NCBI RefSeq assembly: GCF_047495875.1 | Contig: NC_092458.1 | Coordinates: forward strand, 107,696,227-107,760,226 | Length of the DNA stretch: 64,000 nucleotides | Direction of reading: 5' to 3' | Source: Pithys albifrons albifrons | Taxonomy: Eukaryota; Chordata; Aves; Passeriformes; Thamnophilidae | Shown here: positions 49,101 to 60,100 of the stretch, in pieces | Layout: the number at the start of each line of letters is the position of its first letter | How positions within the stretch are numbered: the stretch's first letter is position 1 | Translations under genes and position numbers: made by a program | The notes under the pieces: model-generated | What the model saw: only the letters and a program-made list of their open reading frames with translations | Database searches by the model: none | Told to the model about the DNA's origin: nothing

Positions 49101-50406
49101 TGCTGAATGAAGGATCATTCTCCAGGGAACTCATCTGTCCTCCAGAGCCCAATTCATTTATAGAACAAACTTATTTCAGATTAACTAATATAGATCTCTT
49201 TAAATAAGGAGCAGCTTATAGCTACGATAATGACAAGAAGAAGTAAGAAAGGCAGATGTGCATACATTTTTCCTGTCATGATATGAAACAAATCTATGAC
49301 TGTTTCTTACACTTTTCTTTCTCCCTCCTGTAAAATCTGTTTCCTAGAGTTTTGCTTTAATGAAAGACGGGAGTAGCTTGCTTGTCAAGTTTCAAATATG
49401 AAATCTTCTCACTGTCAATGCTTTGCATTTCTAATTCTAGAACTTTTTCCTCTGCATAGGCCAGAAAATGAGAAACACCTATACTTATTATACAGAAATC
49501 ACTGAAGTTAAAACTTCCAGATTTATTCTGGGTCATGGAGAAAAATGTGCTCTTGTGTTTACAGATTTTTGTTCCTTGTGCTGTTTTTCTGCTACTTCTG
49601 TCTGTATTCCACGTTTCATTCATATTGTTTGGCTCCTTATATTTCACAGTTGAAGACTTTGTTCTGTCTTGTTTTATTGTAAGCTGATTTAGTTTATTTT
49701 CCAGCTTGTTTCCTGTTAATTTGTCTCTGGCTGGTTTAGATTGTTGTTTTCTAATCATGTTGTTTGAATATGAGGAATGAAAGGACTGAAGTAATAGGCA
49801 GGATTGGAGGAAAAGCAGTGTTGGTGAGGGGACTACTATTATAAGAAACTTTGTGCTTTGGCAGGATTACTTGGTGAATTTTGTGTGCATAGATAAAGTT
49901 CTGCGGATCCATAATCTTATGCCAGGCTCAGCAAGAGCCTTGAGGAAATTAAAATAAGTGTAAAAACATTATGTATGTAAGCCAAATTTTGTGTGAAGTT
50001 GGAAAGTACCTTCCTGAACATTTAGCCATATCTTAAATTTACCTTTTAGTTATGAAGCACATTTCCACTTTGTCATGCAGAATTTTCCTTTTCAGTGCAG
50101 CAAGAATCACAGTTAACTATGTTTATAAGTGATAAGTAGTTTCATGACAATTAATTTTATCCATTTATAAAACACACAGACATAGATAGACAATCATCCT
50201 TAAGTATCCAAGCTGATTATTTTTTATGTTCTAAAATATATAAACAGAAAATTAATGCTAAGAGGCAAGAGATACTGCATAGGTATAAACTAGGTAGTAA
50301 TTACATTTAATGAAATTACTGTGCTGATACTACTGTTGAAATCATTGATATTATTGGAAGACTTCTGTTATGTGTTTATAATCTGTACATGATACGTGTA
50401 TGCAAG

Positions 50407-50664
50407 AGAAGACCTCATCATGATGTACAGCTTCCCTCGAGGGAAAGCAAAGGGCCAGGAACTGATGTCTTCTCTGTGCTGACCAGTGACAGGACTTGAG
50501 AGAATGGCCTGAAGTTGTGTCAGGGGAGGTTTAGTTTGGATACTAGGAAAAGGTTCTTCACCCAGAGGGCGGCTGGGCACTGGAACAGGCTCCCCAGGGC
50601 AGTCGTCACAGCACCAAGGCTGATAGAGTTCAAGAAGTATTTGGACAATGCTCTCAGACTCATG
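50407..50664 (+). mobile_element. Older CR1 copy, left part (split by insertion)
   Basis: Sense CR1 from GAAGACCTCATCATGATG through GACCAGTGACAGGACTTGAG and GTGTCAGGGGAGGTTTAG to AATGCTCTCAGACTCATG, corresponding to the C-terminal end of ORF2. Normal CR1 sequence would continue with GGTGTGATTCTTGGGG. That continuation is found only after 52,002, so a younger element has interrupted this copy. Confidence 0.85.
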
Positions 50665-51912
50665 CCTGGCAGGGTTATGGAGCAGTTCATCCTGAGTGCA
50701 ATCACACAGCACCTTCAGGGTGGACAAGGGATTAGACCCAGCCAGCATGGGTTTAGGAGGGGCAGGTCCTGTCTGACCAACCTGATCTCTTTTTATGATC
50801 AGGTGACCCACCTGGTGGATGAGGGGAAGGCTGTGGATGTGGTCTATCTGGACTTCAGCAAGGCCTTTGACACTGTCTCCCATAATATACTCCTGGAAAA
50901 GCTGGTAGCCCATGGCCTGGACAAGTGTACCCTCTCCTGGATTAAGAGCTGGCTGGAGGGTCAGGCCCAGAGAGTGCTGGTGAACGGAGCTGCATCCAGC
51001 TGGTGGCCAGTCACCAGCGGTGTTCCCCAGGGGTCTGTATTGGGTCCAGTCCTGTTTAACATCTTTATTGATGATTTAGATGAGGGGATTGAGTCCATCA
51101 TCAGCAAATTTGCTAATGACACCAAGTTGGGAGGGAGTGTCGACCTGCTGGAAGGCAGGAGGGCTCTGCAGAGGGATCTGGATAGACTTGAGAGATGGGC
51201 TGATTCCAATGGGATGAAGTTCAATAAGGCCAAGTGCCGGGTCCTGCACTTTGGCCATAACAACACCCTGCAGCGCTACAGGCTGGGCACAGAGTGGCTG
51301 GAGAGCAGCCAGGCAGAAAGGGACCTGGGGGTACTAATTGACAGGAAGCTCAACATGAGCCAACAGTGTGCCCAGGTGGCCAAGAAGGCCAATGGGATCC
51401 TGTCCTGTATCAAAAATAGCGTGGCCAGCAGGACGAGGGAAGTGATCCTTCCCCTGTACTCTGCGTTGGTGAGGCCACACCTTGAGTACTGTGTTCAGTT
51501 CTGGGCCCCTCAGTTCAGAAAGGATATTGAGGTGCTGGAGCGAGTCCAGAGAAGAGCAACAAGGCTGGTGAAGGGACTGGAGCACAAGTGCTGTGGGGAG
51601 AGGCTGAGGGAGCTGGGGTTGTTTAGCCTGGAGAAGAGGAGGCTCAGAGGTGACCTCATCACTGTCTATAACTACCTGAAGGGAAGTTCTAGCCAGGTGG
51701 GGGTTGGTCTCTTCTCCCAGGCACTCAGCAATAGGACAAGGGGGCACGGGCTCAAGCTCTGCCAGGGGAAATTTAAGTTGGATATCACAAAAAAATTCTT
51801 TCCAGGGAGAGTAATCAGGCATTGGAATGGGCTGCCCAGAGAGGTGGTGGATTCACCATCCCTGGAGATTTTTAAACGCAGGTTGGACGTGGTGCTGGGT
51901 GCCATGATCTAG
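50515..51912 (+). pseudogene. Chimeric CR1 reverse-transcriptase ORF, likely inactive
   Basis: A single uninterrupted 465-codon frame. Residues 1-50 come from the older CR1 (ORF2 C-terminus), and residues 51-465 come from the younger CR1, which enters at about PGRVMEQ. The younger part holds RT motifs: HGFRRGRSC (about 79-86), [12 protein letters not shown] (112-123, first catalytic Asp), [14 protein letters not shown] (168-181) and FAND (199-202). FAND stands where CR1 elements have FADD; the loss of one catalytic Asp predicts no polymerase activity. The N-terminal endonuclease and the first part of the RT domain are missing because of 5' truncation. The remaining C-terminal region ([33 protein letters not shown]) is well kept. 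Intactness therefore reflects youth, not function. Confidence 0.85.
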
Positions 51913-52002
51913 TAAATGGACTAGAGTTGGACCAAGGGTTGGACTCGATGGTCTTGGAGGTCTTTTCCAACCCAATCGATTCTGTGATTCTATGATTTTA
52001 TG
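50665..52002 (+). mobile_element. Young 5'-truncated CR1 LINE
   Basis: About 1.34 kb from within the RT domain to a complete 3' end: TAGTAAATGGACTAGAGTTG, GGTTGGACTCGATGGTCTTG and CCAACCCAATCGATTCTGTG, then ATTCTATG-type tail repeats. No frameshift or stop lies in its ORF. It is inserted in the same orientation into an older CR1, with the older copy resuming at about 52,003. No target-site duplication of useful length is apparent. By eye its last 440 bp differ from the copy at 56,698-57,148 at about 19 positions (around 4%), so both are comparatively young members of one subfamily. Confidence 0.9.
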
Positions 52003-52082
52003 GTGGGATTCTTGGCGTGTCCTGTGCAGGGCCAGGAGCTGGACTTTGATCCCTGTGGTTCCCTTTCAACTCAGTGACTTTA
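52003..52082 (+). mobile_element. Older CR1 copy, right part (after insertion)
   Basis: GTGGGATTCTTGGCGTGTCC, TGCAGGGCCAGGAGCTGGAC and CCCTTTCAACTCAGTGACTT are the 3' untranslated region that should directly follow 50,664. Together the two parts reconstruct one CR1 3' end of the TGCAGGGCCAGG subfamily. Confidence 0.85.
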
Positions 52083-52932
52083 TTATAATGCAATACATAC
52101 TATACAATACATGTTATAGGAGAACTCTCTTAAACCCACAAGGTAAACTGGGTGAAAGTTTTTTTGTTTGGTTTTTTTGTTTGTTTTGTGTGTGTTTGTT
52201 TGGTTTTTTCTACTTCCCAGTTGATCTTAGTTTTACTGAAAACAAATGTTATTTTTTGTAGTGTAATGTACATGAAATCCTGACTCAGCAGCAGATGCTG
52301 GGAATTTTGTCATCAGCTTTAGTGGGGCCACAGTTTTGTTTCTGGAGTGGCTGGCGATGTGGGAAGGAAGATTTGTTGGCTGGATTATTTTTTTTTGTAA
52401 TTATGCAAAACTTAAGAAAGTGACTTAAAACAAAACATAAAGTTGTAATCAGAAGATTAACAGATGTCAGAAGCTTCACCTGTGCTCTGTTAGAAGCTAG
52501 TGGGGAGCCAAGATAATGATGCACAATATATCGAGCAGTAAGAAGTGCAGCTTGAGAAAGAAGTCTGTAACACCATGAAAACTACATTATTTCATCTTCA
52601 AATGGAGGCTGGCTGTTGACTTACAGAAAACACCTTTAGCTGTGTCTGCCCTGAGGAGTAAAATTTTACTATTTCAGTCACAAATCTATTTCAAAACCAT
52701 TTTGTAATAAATTTGTAAATTGTAAAGGCAGATGCATTATTTGGCAACAAATTTCTTGCATGCCTCTTAGCATTTGTGACCAGGTCTCTTACTATGCTGC
52801 TTAGTATTCCCAGAGCAGTGATGAGGATGGAATAAATTCAGACACTCTTTGGATGAAGAGTTATAACTCCCTAGAATAATTACAGTAAGTTATAATTCTC
52901 CTGAATACAGGAGTCATCAGACTTTTGAAGGA
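52083..52932 (+). other. Intron sequence with T/G-rich tract
   Basis: Between two CR1 elements. It includes a T/G-rich low-complexity stretch at about 52,155-52,210 (GTTTTTTTG and TTTGTTTG repeats). No exon is seen. Confidence 0.5.
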
Positions 52933-53165
52933 GACAGAATCATAAAATCATTAGGATTGGCAAAGACCTCCAAGGTCATTGAATCCAACCTTTGACTGAT
53001 CACCACTCTGTCAGATAGACCATGGCACTGAGTGCCACATCCAGGCATTTCTTGAACATCTCCAGGGATGGTGACTCCACCACTTCCCTGGGCAGACTGT
53101 TCCAGTGTTTAACAGCCCTTTCAGTGAAGAAATTGTTCAGCCTGTACACTGAGTACCTGGAGAGG
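52933..53165 (-). mobile_element. CR1 LINE 3'-end fragment
   Basis: Antisense CR1. The plus strand reads AGAATCATAAAATCATTAGG, then ACCTCCAAGGTCATTGAATC, GGCATTTCTTGAACATCTCC and CACTTCCCTGGGCAGACTGT. It is moderately diverged and belongs to the family with a GACCTCCAAGGTCAT-type 3' end. Confidence 0.88.
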
Positions 53166-56100
53166 AAATACATTCTTTAATATTCTATGCTGAATGTGCA
53201 GAAAGCTTTCCAGTTCATAGTTTACTTTTATATAGTAAAGCTTTTTATGCATTGGTATGATTGGTTGCATATGCATGTGATATAAATAAAACCTAAGTGG
53301 ATGTTATAAGCCAAATAAATAAATCAGACAATGATTCTATTGCATGTATTCTTGGTACAACTGTCTTGAAAAGTTATAAATAGATATTGCTTATCCCTTT
53401 CACTTGCATTTATTTTTGCTTTAAATGGCAAATGCATCTATTGTTAACAGACCTTAAAATTACTTGGAGGGTATTTACTTAGATAATTTTGAGGAAAAGA
53501 ATGAATGTTGTTCCTAAAATATTTGTTAATGGTGTCTCAGTGCTGGGACAAGTAGATAAATTATCAATGCAAATGACTAAAGATTTTTCTTTCATGTCTT
53601 CAAGAAAGAAATTATGTAGAGAGTTTATAAGCACTTTTCCAAGTGCTTACACTATGAGTTACTACTTAGTGGAAAAAGCCATATCCAAGAGGAAAAAAAA
53701 AAGGGTAAGACAAACTAGCAGTCTTGATAAATATTGAAGTAAAGGAAACATATTAGAAAAGTAAATAACCATCTTACAGACATATCATTACCTTCTTTTG
53801 CTCATTTCCAAATCTGTCAAAATCAGCAAAAATACTGCTGTAGTTTCAGTAACTTCTTTAAAATAGGTCTTGCTGGTTTTGTTTTCCTTTTCCAGTAATG
53901 GAAGACCTTTTGCTTTGTAAGGAGTTTTGGAAGCTTTGCTTACTGCCAGTAAATATGGCAAAAATAGGATAGGAGATCAGTCCACTAAAGTGTTTGAGTG
54001 TTTGTGCAATATATACTTAATATAATGTAGATGTCACTGGCTCTTGTTCCACTTCCCCTTCATGAGGGAAAGTCAATACAATCCTTCCCTTTACAACATG
54101 AGATGGACAATGATGATAGAGTTGGCTGTCTGGCAGCATGGCTGTCTCTTTGATAAACCAAATATTTAGAATTTTTAGAGAAATGTTGTTAAAATACAGT
54201 ATCCCTGCCAGGTGGCCCTTCTTGCTCACTCCAGTGAGATGTGCTTCTTAAGATGTTCAATATGACAAAATCCAGACTATTGAGACTTAGTGAGATTCCT
54301 TTATTATGTAAACAGTTAATAAAAGTAGTAAGGAGAGAGCAGTACAGCTGCTGAATTCTTGTACTGTAGAGTTTTAACTTTTTTTTTGCATAGGCAGAGA
54401 TTTGTAGTATACCTTACAACCTATATTTATGTTTATTTTTAATCTTTCAGAAGGAGTCAGACTAACCTTGCGATAGAAACTGCAGGATAGCAGCAGATAG
54501 TTGGGAGGATTAATGAAAAAATCATTCTGCTAACTTAATTTTAATATCAGTCTTGGTACAACTAGGAATATAAACTTCTCCTTTCAAGCAAAGAAGTTAT
54601 TTATTAATTTCCAGCAAAGATTCACAGTGTAAGCTAGTATTTCATGCTTAGAGATCCAAATAAGACAGAGACCAAACAAATAAGTCTCCTCAGAGAGAGA
54701 ATAGATTTCAAAATCCCTTAAAAATATATTGTGAGATTTCCATGCCTGAAAATAGTAGACCTTTGGTTTTGTTAAAAATATGTAGTGAATGGAATGAAAT
54801 TTACCTAGAACAAATCTTAATTGCAACTCTGAGAGCTGTTACATAATCAACACAATTGGGTGACAAATAAACTAGGCACTTGGACAATATAAAATTAAAA
54901 TTCAGTGACTGTTTGTTTTTATGTTGAGAAGTCGAGCGTGCAGATCTGAACAGTTTTGTAGCAAAACTAGACTTTTGTGTAGGCACATGATTGTAGCCTG
55001 TTCACTATCTGGACACTCATATAGAGTAATGTTAAAACACAATGTGTTAAAAGAAGAATCACAGTTGTGTCTCAAAACCAGCACTGAAAACACCAAATAG
55101 AAGATGATAAATCTTTGCTCTGCTAGTGCTCCATTCATTGGAAGGCCCCTTAAAATAAAGGTATAGGTAACTTGATGTCTTAACTCTGTATTCTCCATGA
55201 ATATTCTCCCTGGGCCCCCAGTTATGACACAATATTGACATGTCTACTTTAAGTTCATTTATTACGGCCCATGTATTGATGACATACCTTGGATTTCATA
55301 GGCTCATATTTCTCTAGACATATCTTGTTACATCAATTTGCTTTGCACAAAGATTGATACATAGTGAACTCCTCCAGCTCTTGTATTGTGAGAAGATGCC
55401 ATATGTGAAGAAAGCAATTGTACAGTTCTGCACTGGAGTGAGTTTACTGTGGCTGTGTGACTGAAGATGTATCAGACTTTGTCTCCTTTTGCAATCTTAG
55501 TCTAAACCGTGAGGAGTATTGTGGGCTTCAAACTGACAGAACTGTATGATGTTCTTGCACAGCATTTGCCTGAATGTTGAATGACACACTGATGGAGTTG
55601 AGACAGCAGGAATGCTGGTTTCATAAATTTGGATGTATTTATGAACCTTTAAATTACAGACAGCTCTTGTGTTTGGGTATATTCTGTTGAGGAGTTATTT
55701 TAATTCTTTCATTCACTAGTTAATGTTCCTTCATTTACTATCTCATTCTGGTCTGTTTGTGTTTCAAAATGACTTTCAATTCAAGAAGATCTTGTGTGAG
55801 TGGGAATCTGATGTCACTCATTAGTGCTATTTGTAAGCTAGAAGTGATCTCCTAATTTGAAGAGTTTCAATTATCATCATGCCTTGTATTGATTAGATTT
55901 TGTTATTTTAGGGCAACTGACTACCTTTTCAAACCATAATAGGGCTGTTGAGACTCAGCCACCAATAAAATGGCACTAATGTTTTCCTTTTATACATGAC
56001 AGAGAAGGTATACAGTTTTGAGGGTAAAGATTTGTTCTGAAAGATACAATTTTAAAAATGAGAGCTTGAGGTTTATATTTCTTGTAAATAAGAGGTATGG

Positions 56101-56697
56101 GTGGATTGTTGGATCAAGTGGTGGCCTTTCACCTCTTAGGCAACAGCTTAAATTAATCCTTAGATCCTAAGTTAATTGAGATGAATGGTTTCACCTTTGT
56201 CTCTAGTGTAAAGTAGTCCATATTACAAAATTGCCGTACATCTGTTTGTGCAAACTTGGCTTAATTGGCATTCTCTTAGGACTGAACTGACATTGAAACT
56301 GGACTCTTTCTTATTTCTTAGGAAGGTGTTCCATCTAGGTCAGGGTAAATGTCATTGTTGGATCTGTGAAGAAATTCTGCTCCTGCATCTCCTAATAATC
56401 CATAGCTGACCGATTTGTCAAAAATGTTTTAGGTGCTATAGCTGTTATTTTAAATAAAATAAAAAACTCCACACCCTTTGGAGTAAAGAGAGTAAATCAG
56501 TATGAGACTGGACTTTATTTTCTTACGTCTGGAAGGAATTCAATGCTCAGAGATGTTAAAATTGCCTAACTTACCATTTCCTCATGACAGATGGACTTTG
56601 AGCATGGTCTTTTGAACTTAATAAGAGATGGGTGTGTGAAAAGAAATATAAATTAATGTAGAATACATTCTGATTTCCTTAGGACTAGGATGAACTT
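53166..56697 (+). other. Intron sequence, nothing recognised
   Basis: AT-rich sequence. No exon, RNA gene or named repeat is seen. Open frames such as 53,489-53,737 show no domain features. Confidence 0.5.
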
Positions 56698-57148
56698 GAG
56701 TGAAGAGCAACGAGGCTGGAGAAGGGACTGGAGCACAAGTGCTGTGGAGAGAGGCTGAGGGAGCTGGGGTTGTTTAGTCTGGAGAAGAGGAGGCTCAGAG
56801 GTGACCTCATCACTGTCTATAACTACCTGAAGGGAAGTTCTAGCCAGGTGGGGGCTGGTCTCCTCTCCCAGGCACTCAGCAATAGGACAAGGGGGCATGG
56901 GCTTAAGCTCGGCCAGGGAAAATTGAAGTTGGATATCACAAAAAAATTCTTTCCAGAGAGAGTAATCAGGCATTGGAATGGGCTGCCCAGAGAGGTGGTG
57001 AATTCACCATCCCTAGAGATTTTTAAACGCAGATTGGACGTGGCGCTGAGTGCCATGATCTAGTAAATGGACTAGAGTTGGACCAAGGGTTGGACTCGAT
57101 GGTCTTGGAGGTCTTTTCCAACCCAATCAATTCTATGATTCTATGAGA
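56698..57148 (+). mobile_element. Young 5'-truncated CR1 LINE, second copy
   Basis: It starts abruptly inside the ORF at GAGTGAAGAGCAACGAGGC and runs to CCAACCCAATCAATTCTATG with an ATTCTATG tail. The ORF2 C-terminus is open from 56,770 to 57,063 and encodes [12 protein letters not shown] and [11 protein letters not shown], ending in the same stop and 3' end as the copy at 50,665-52,002. About 4% divergence between the two suggests a recent common source. The encoded piece lacks all catalytic motifs. Confidence 0.92.
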
Positions 57149-60100
57149 CTTTCCTTTCCCATTTTCCTTAGAGGATCTGTAGGAATTGGAATGAATTCTC
57201 TTTTCTATTATTACGAGGGTTTATCAGATTTCTTTTTATATGAAGAACTTGAAAAGTACTTTGCATAGTAATATTTTGTTCATTTTTATGGAATATAGAG
57301 ACAATTGTAAAAGAATCAGGAAAACTGCTTCATATGTGTTTATAACAGGATTTTATATAAGGAGTTTGCACAGATGTCTTAAATCAGTAAAGTTCGGGCT
57401 ATGTATCAGGTCAAACTTAAATACGGGTTTCAAAGTGTGCACCTTTTGTTTCAATAACAACTGCCTGGGTGAATAGAAGAGAAGGAAAGAGAAATGGGAA
57501 GAAAAAAACTTTTTCTCTGATTTTCATAATCCTCCAAAAACCGTGGAGCAAACTGTTTTATCATAACACTCATGCCAATTAGTTACTGTGGTGTCTAGAG
57601 ATAGTGGATGGATAGAAATTTGTAGTGAAATTCCTTAGATGGGCATCTTTAATAAAACAGGCATCTCATGTAGTCTTTTGCTGTATCATGTGTAGAACGT
57701 ATTGGCAGGAGTGGGAGATGTGAGCTGTTCTAAGCCTTAAGTAGCTAATAGGGATTAACTTCACACAGAGGATTTACTAATGAAGACATTACTCTTAGAC
57801 ACACAGAAGGAAAGTGAATTGTTGATCCAGAAGTTAGTCCATCTACTTGTCCTAAATGCTTCTTTTTCCCCTTCTACTAAAAAATTTAGTTTATTCTATA
57901 AATGTAATTGGATCTCACTCCCGTATGCTGTTTTCATGTGTTTGTAGTAGTTTCACAATAGCTGGTAGTCAGTAAGAGACAATTTATGGACAGGGAGACA
58001 TGGCAGTCAAACTGCAGGCTGTGATGTCAACCTGTGTACTATTTGTTCTTCTGATACTCTATTTTTGTGTGATCAGGGACAGATCCTACTGGAGGCAGTA
58101 TATAATTTGTTTCCAAATGATGCAGGTGATTCTAATCTTCTCTGGGATTTGTTGGGGGAAAAATGTTTGTTTTTTTTTTTTAATTGAATACTCCTGCTTT
58201 GCATCTATTCTGTAAACAGCCCATCAGCTTTGTAGCTGGAGGCCAGGTGAGCATGATATAGGTTTAAAAAGGGACCAAAAAAATAAAAGCCTAAGTGAAA
58301 AAAATATTCTCCACTGAAATGCAGGGAGAGTTGGTGATAACTGTTTTCATTGTCAGTCTGTCTCTGAATGGTGAGCGGGTAATTATTAACTGGGAAGGGC
58401 AGGAGTAGCTGCACGTGGCTGGGTAACCCCTTTCATTACATTTTGTTTTTTTCCTGAAAGATTTGTCATCTTGTCAGGACATATTAAATAGTCTGAGATT
58501 AAGCAGTCACCAAAAAGTTAAGAAACTTGTCTGTTGCCTCTGATTCCTTCCCTTGCTTTCTTATCATTCAGCTGCAGGTTCTGTAGTGAAATGGAGTTCC
58601 TTGATCTATATTTCACGTGCATCTTTACTGCAAAGGGTTGAAGCAGTTTCTAAGGTATTTTAGACTTACCATACGAAGTGAGGCAGTCCAGGTTTTGGCT
58701 AATAGAGCATGAGGTAACTTTTTGTGCTTTTAAAATACATTGTTGTTACTACTTGTTGTAATATGTGCTTATACATGTGCACATCCACTATATAATTTCA
58801 ATTTATAAATGAGGTGGTGTAATAAGGCTGATCTATTTTTCTTGTAGGAAAATATAGAAATGTTATTTATATCAAAGATTACTGTCTTTACCAAACCCAA
58901 TATAACGGTAATTTAAGAAGTAGATTTCAAATAAGGAACAGTAAAGCTGTCGGTCGCTCTGACAACCAGAGTATGCTCTTTAAAACTGTGTAAGCCACTA
59001 AGAACTAGGAAGAGTCTGTGTCATTCAAAAAGGAGTTTTCCCAAGCTTTCCAATATTAAAAAACTTTGTTCTTGCAAATTATTAATTCTGGTCTTATGCA
59101 GGTTTTTAATATACATTGTATTTGCTTTCCTTTATACATTATTACTGTAATTATTTCTTTTATAGATTATTTCTATTCAACTAAGTGAAGGTTCTCAGAT
59201 ATTACTATAATTGATTAATTTTTGTAAAGAAATCATTAAGGTGTGGCTGGGTTATGCCAGGCTGTCCCCTTGTCTTTTGTCTCCTGGTAGATAAACAATG
59301 CATTTTGGAAAGGGAAAAAAGGGGGAAAAGAACTTTGAGTCATTCCCATCTTCTAAGAGTTTGTGGCTTATTGACTTCCTGAGGTGCTGTCTTTGTGGTT
59401 TCCTTCTGTGAATTTAGCCTGTTGTTTGGTTTTGGTGTTTTTTAGCCCAGCACTTATTTGCTCTTTTTGAGGTTTTTCTGAGTAGAAACATTCGAGCAAA
59501 CCATTTCCTGTAGTATTAGCTGGTATCTGCCCTCACATCAGGTCTCTTGAACAGTGTTATTAAAGAGCACTGACAGAACTGAAGGAATCACTAGAGACAT
59601 GTTTTGTTTTTTTCTTGCTATATTCAAATGAAGGAATAGTAAATAACAAACATAATCAGGGCATCAAAAAAGGATTAAAAGTGCATGCAATTCTGAAGTT
59701 TATTGCATCACCACAGCGGTTTTCTCTAAAAAAGTCAGTGATACAATCATTTGAGGTAGCTGCATTGATATTGATGTTAACCTTTAGCATAGCTGATAAA
59801 CTGACTTTCTTTTGGCAGGCATCATTAATAGGAGGCTCTGTGCTGTCCTGAATAATTCTCCTCACAATTAGCAGCATTGATCTTGTAGGTGCAGCAGAAG
59901 CAGCTGAAGTTCCTTGAGGCAATCAGTGAGGGAAACTGGTTGAAACTCTAATTGAACTGCAAGTCACTTGTTCCCATTTGACCATTACAGCAGTTGCTTT
60001 TTTCTATTCCTTTTTTGTTGATTCTTGAAAGCAGTTTATTCCTTATGCTTAGATATATTTCTAACACCTCCAAGGCAAACAGTGAAAGGCAAGGCTCACC

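Larger units (their letters stand above)
38175..50406 (+). other. Intron 1, proximal part
   Basis: No further exon is recognised. A GC-rich CpG-containing section spans about 38,545-38,790. The first roughly 1.2 kb of the intron remains richer in CpG than the rest, as is typical for the shore of a promoter island. The remainder is AT-rich and remarkably free of CR1 for 12 kb. Open frames are short and lack domain content. Confidence 0.5.

Noticed and set aside
50368..50913. 181-codon minus-strand frame
   Set aside because: It is antisense to the chimeric CR1 ORF and has no protein features of its own.
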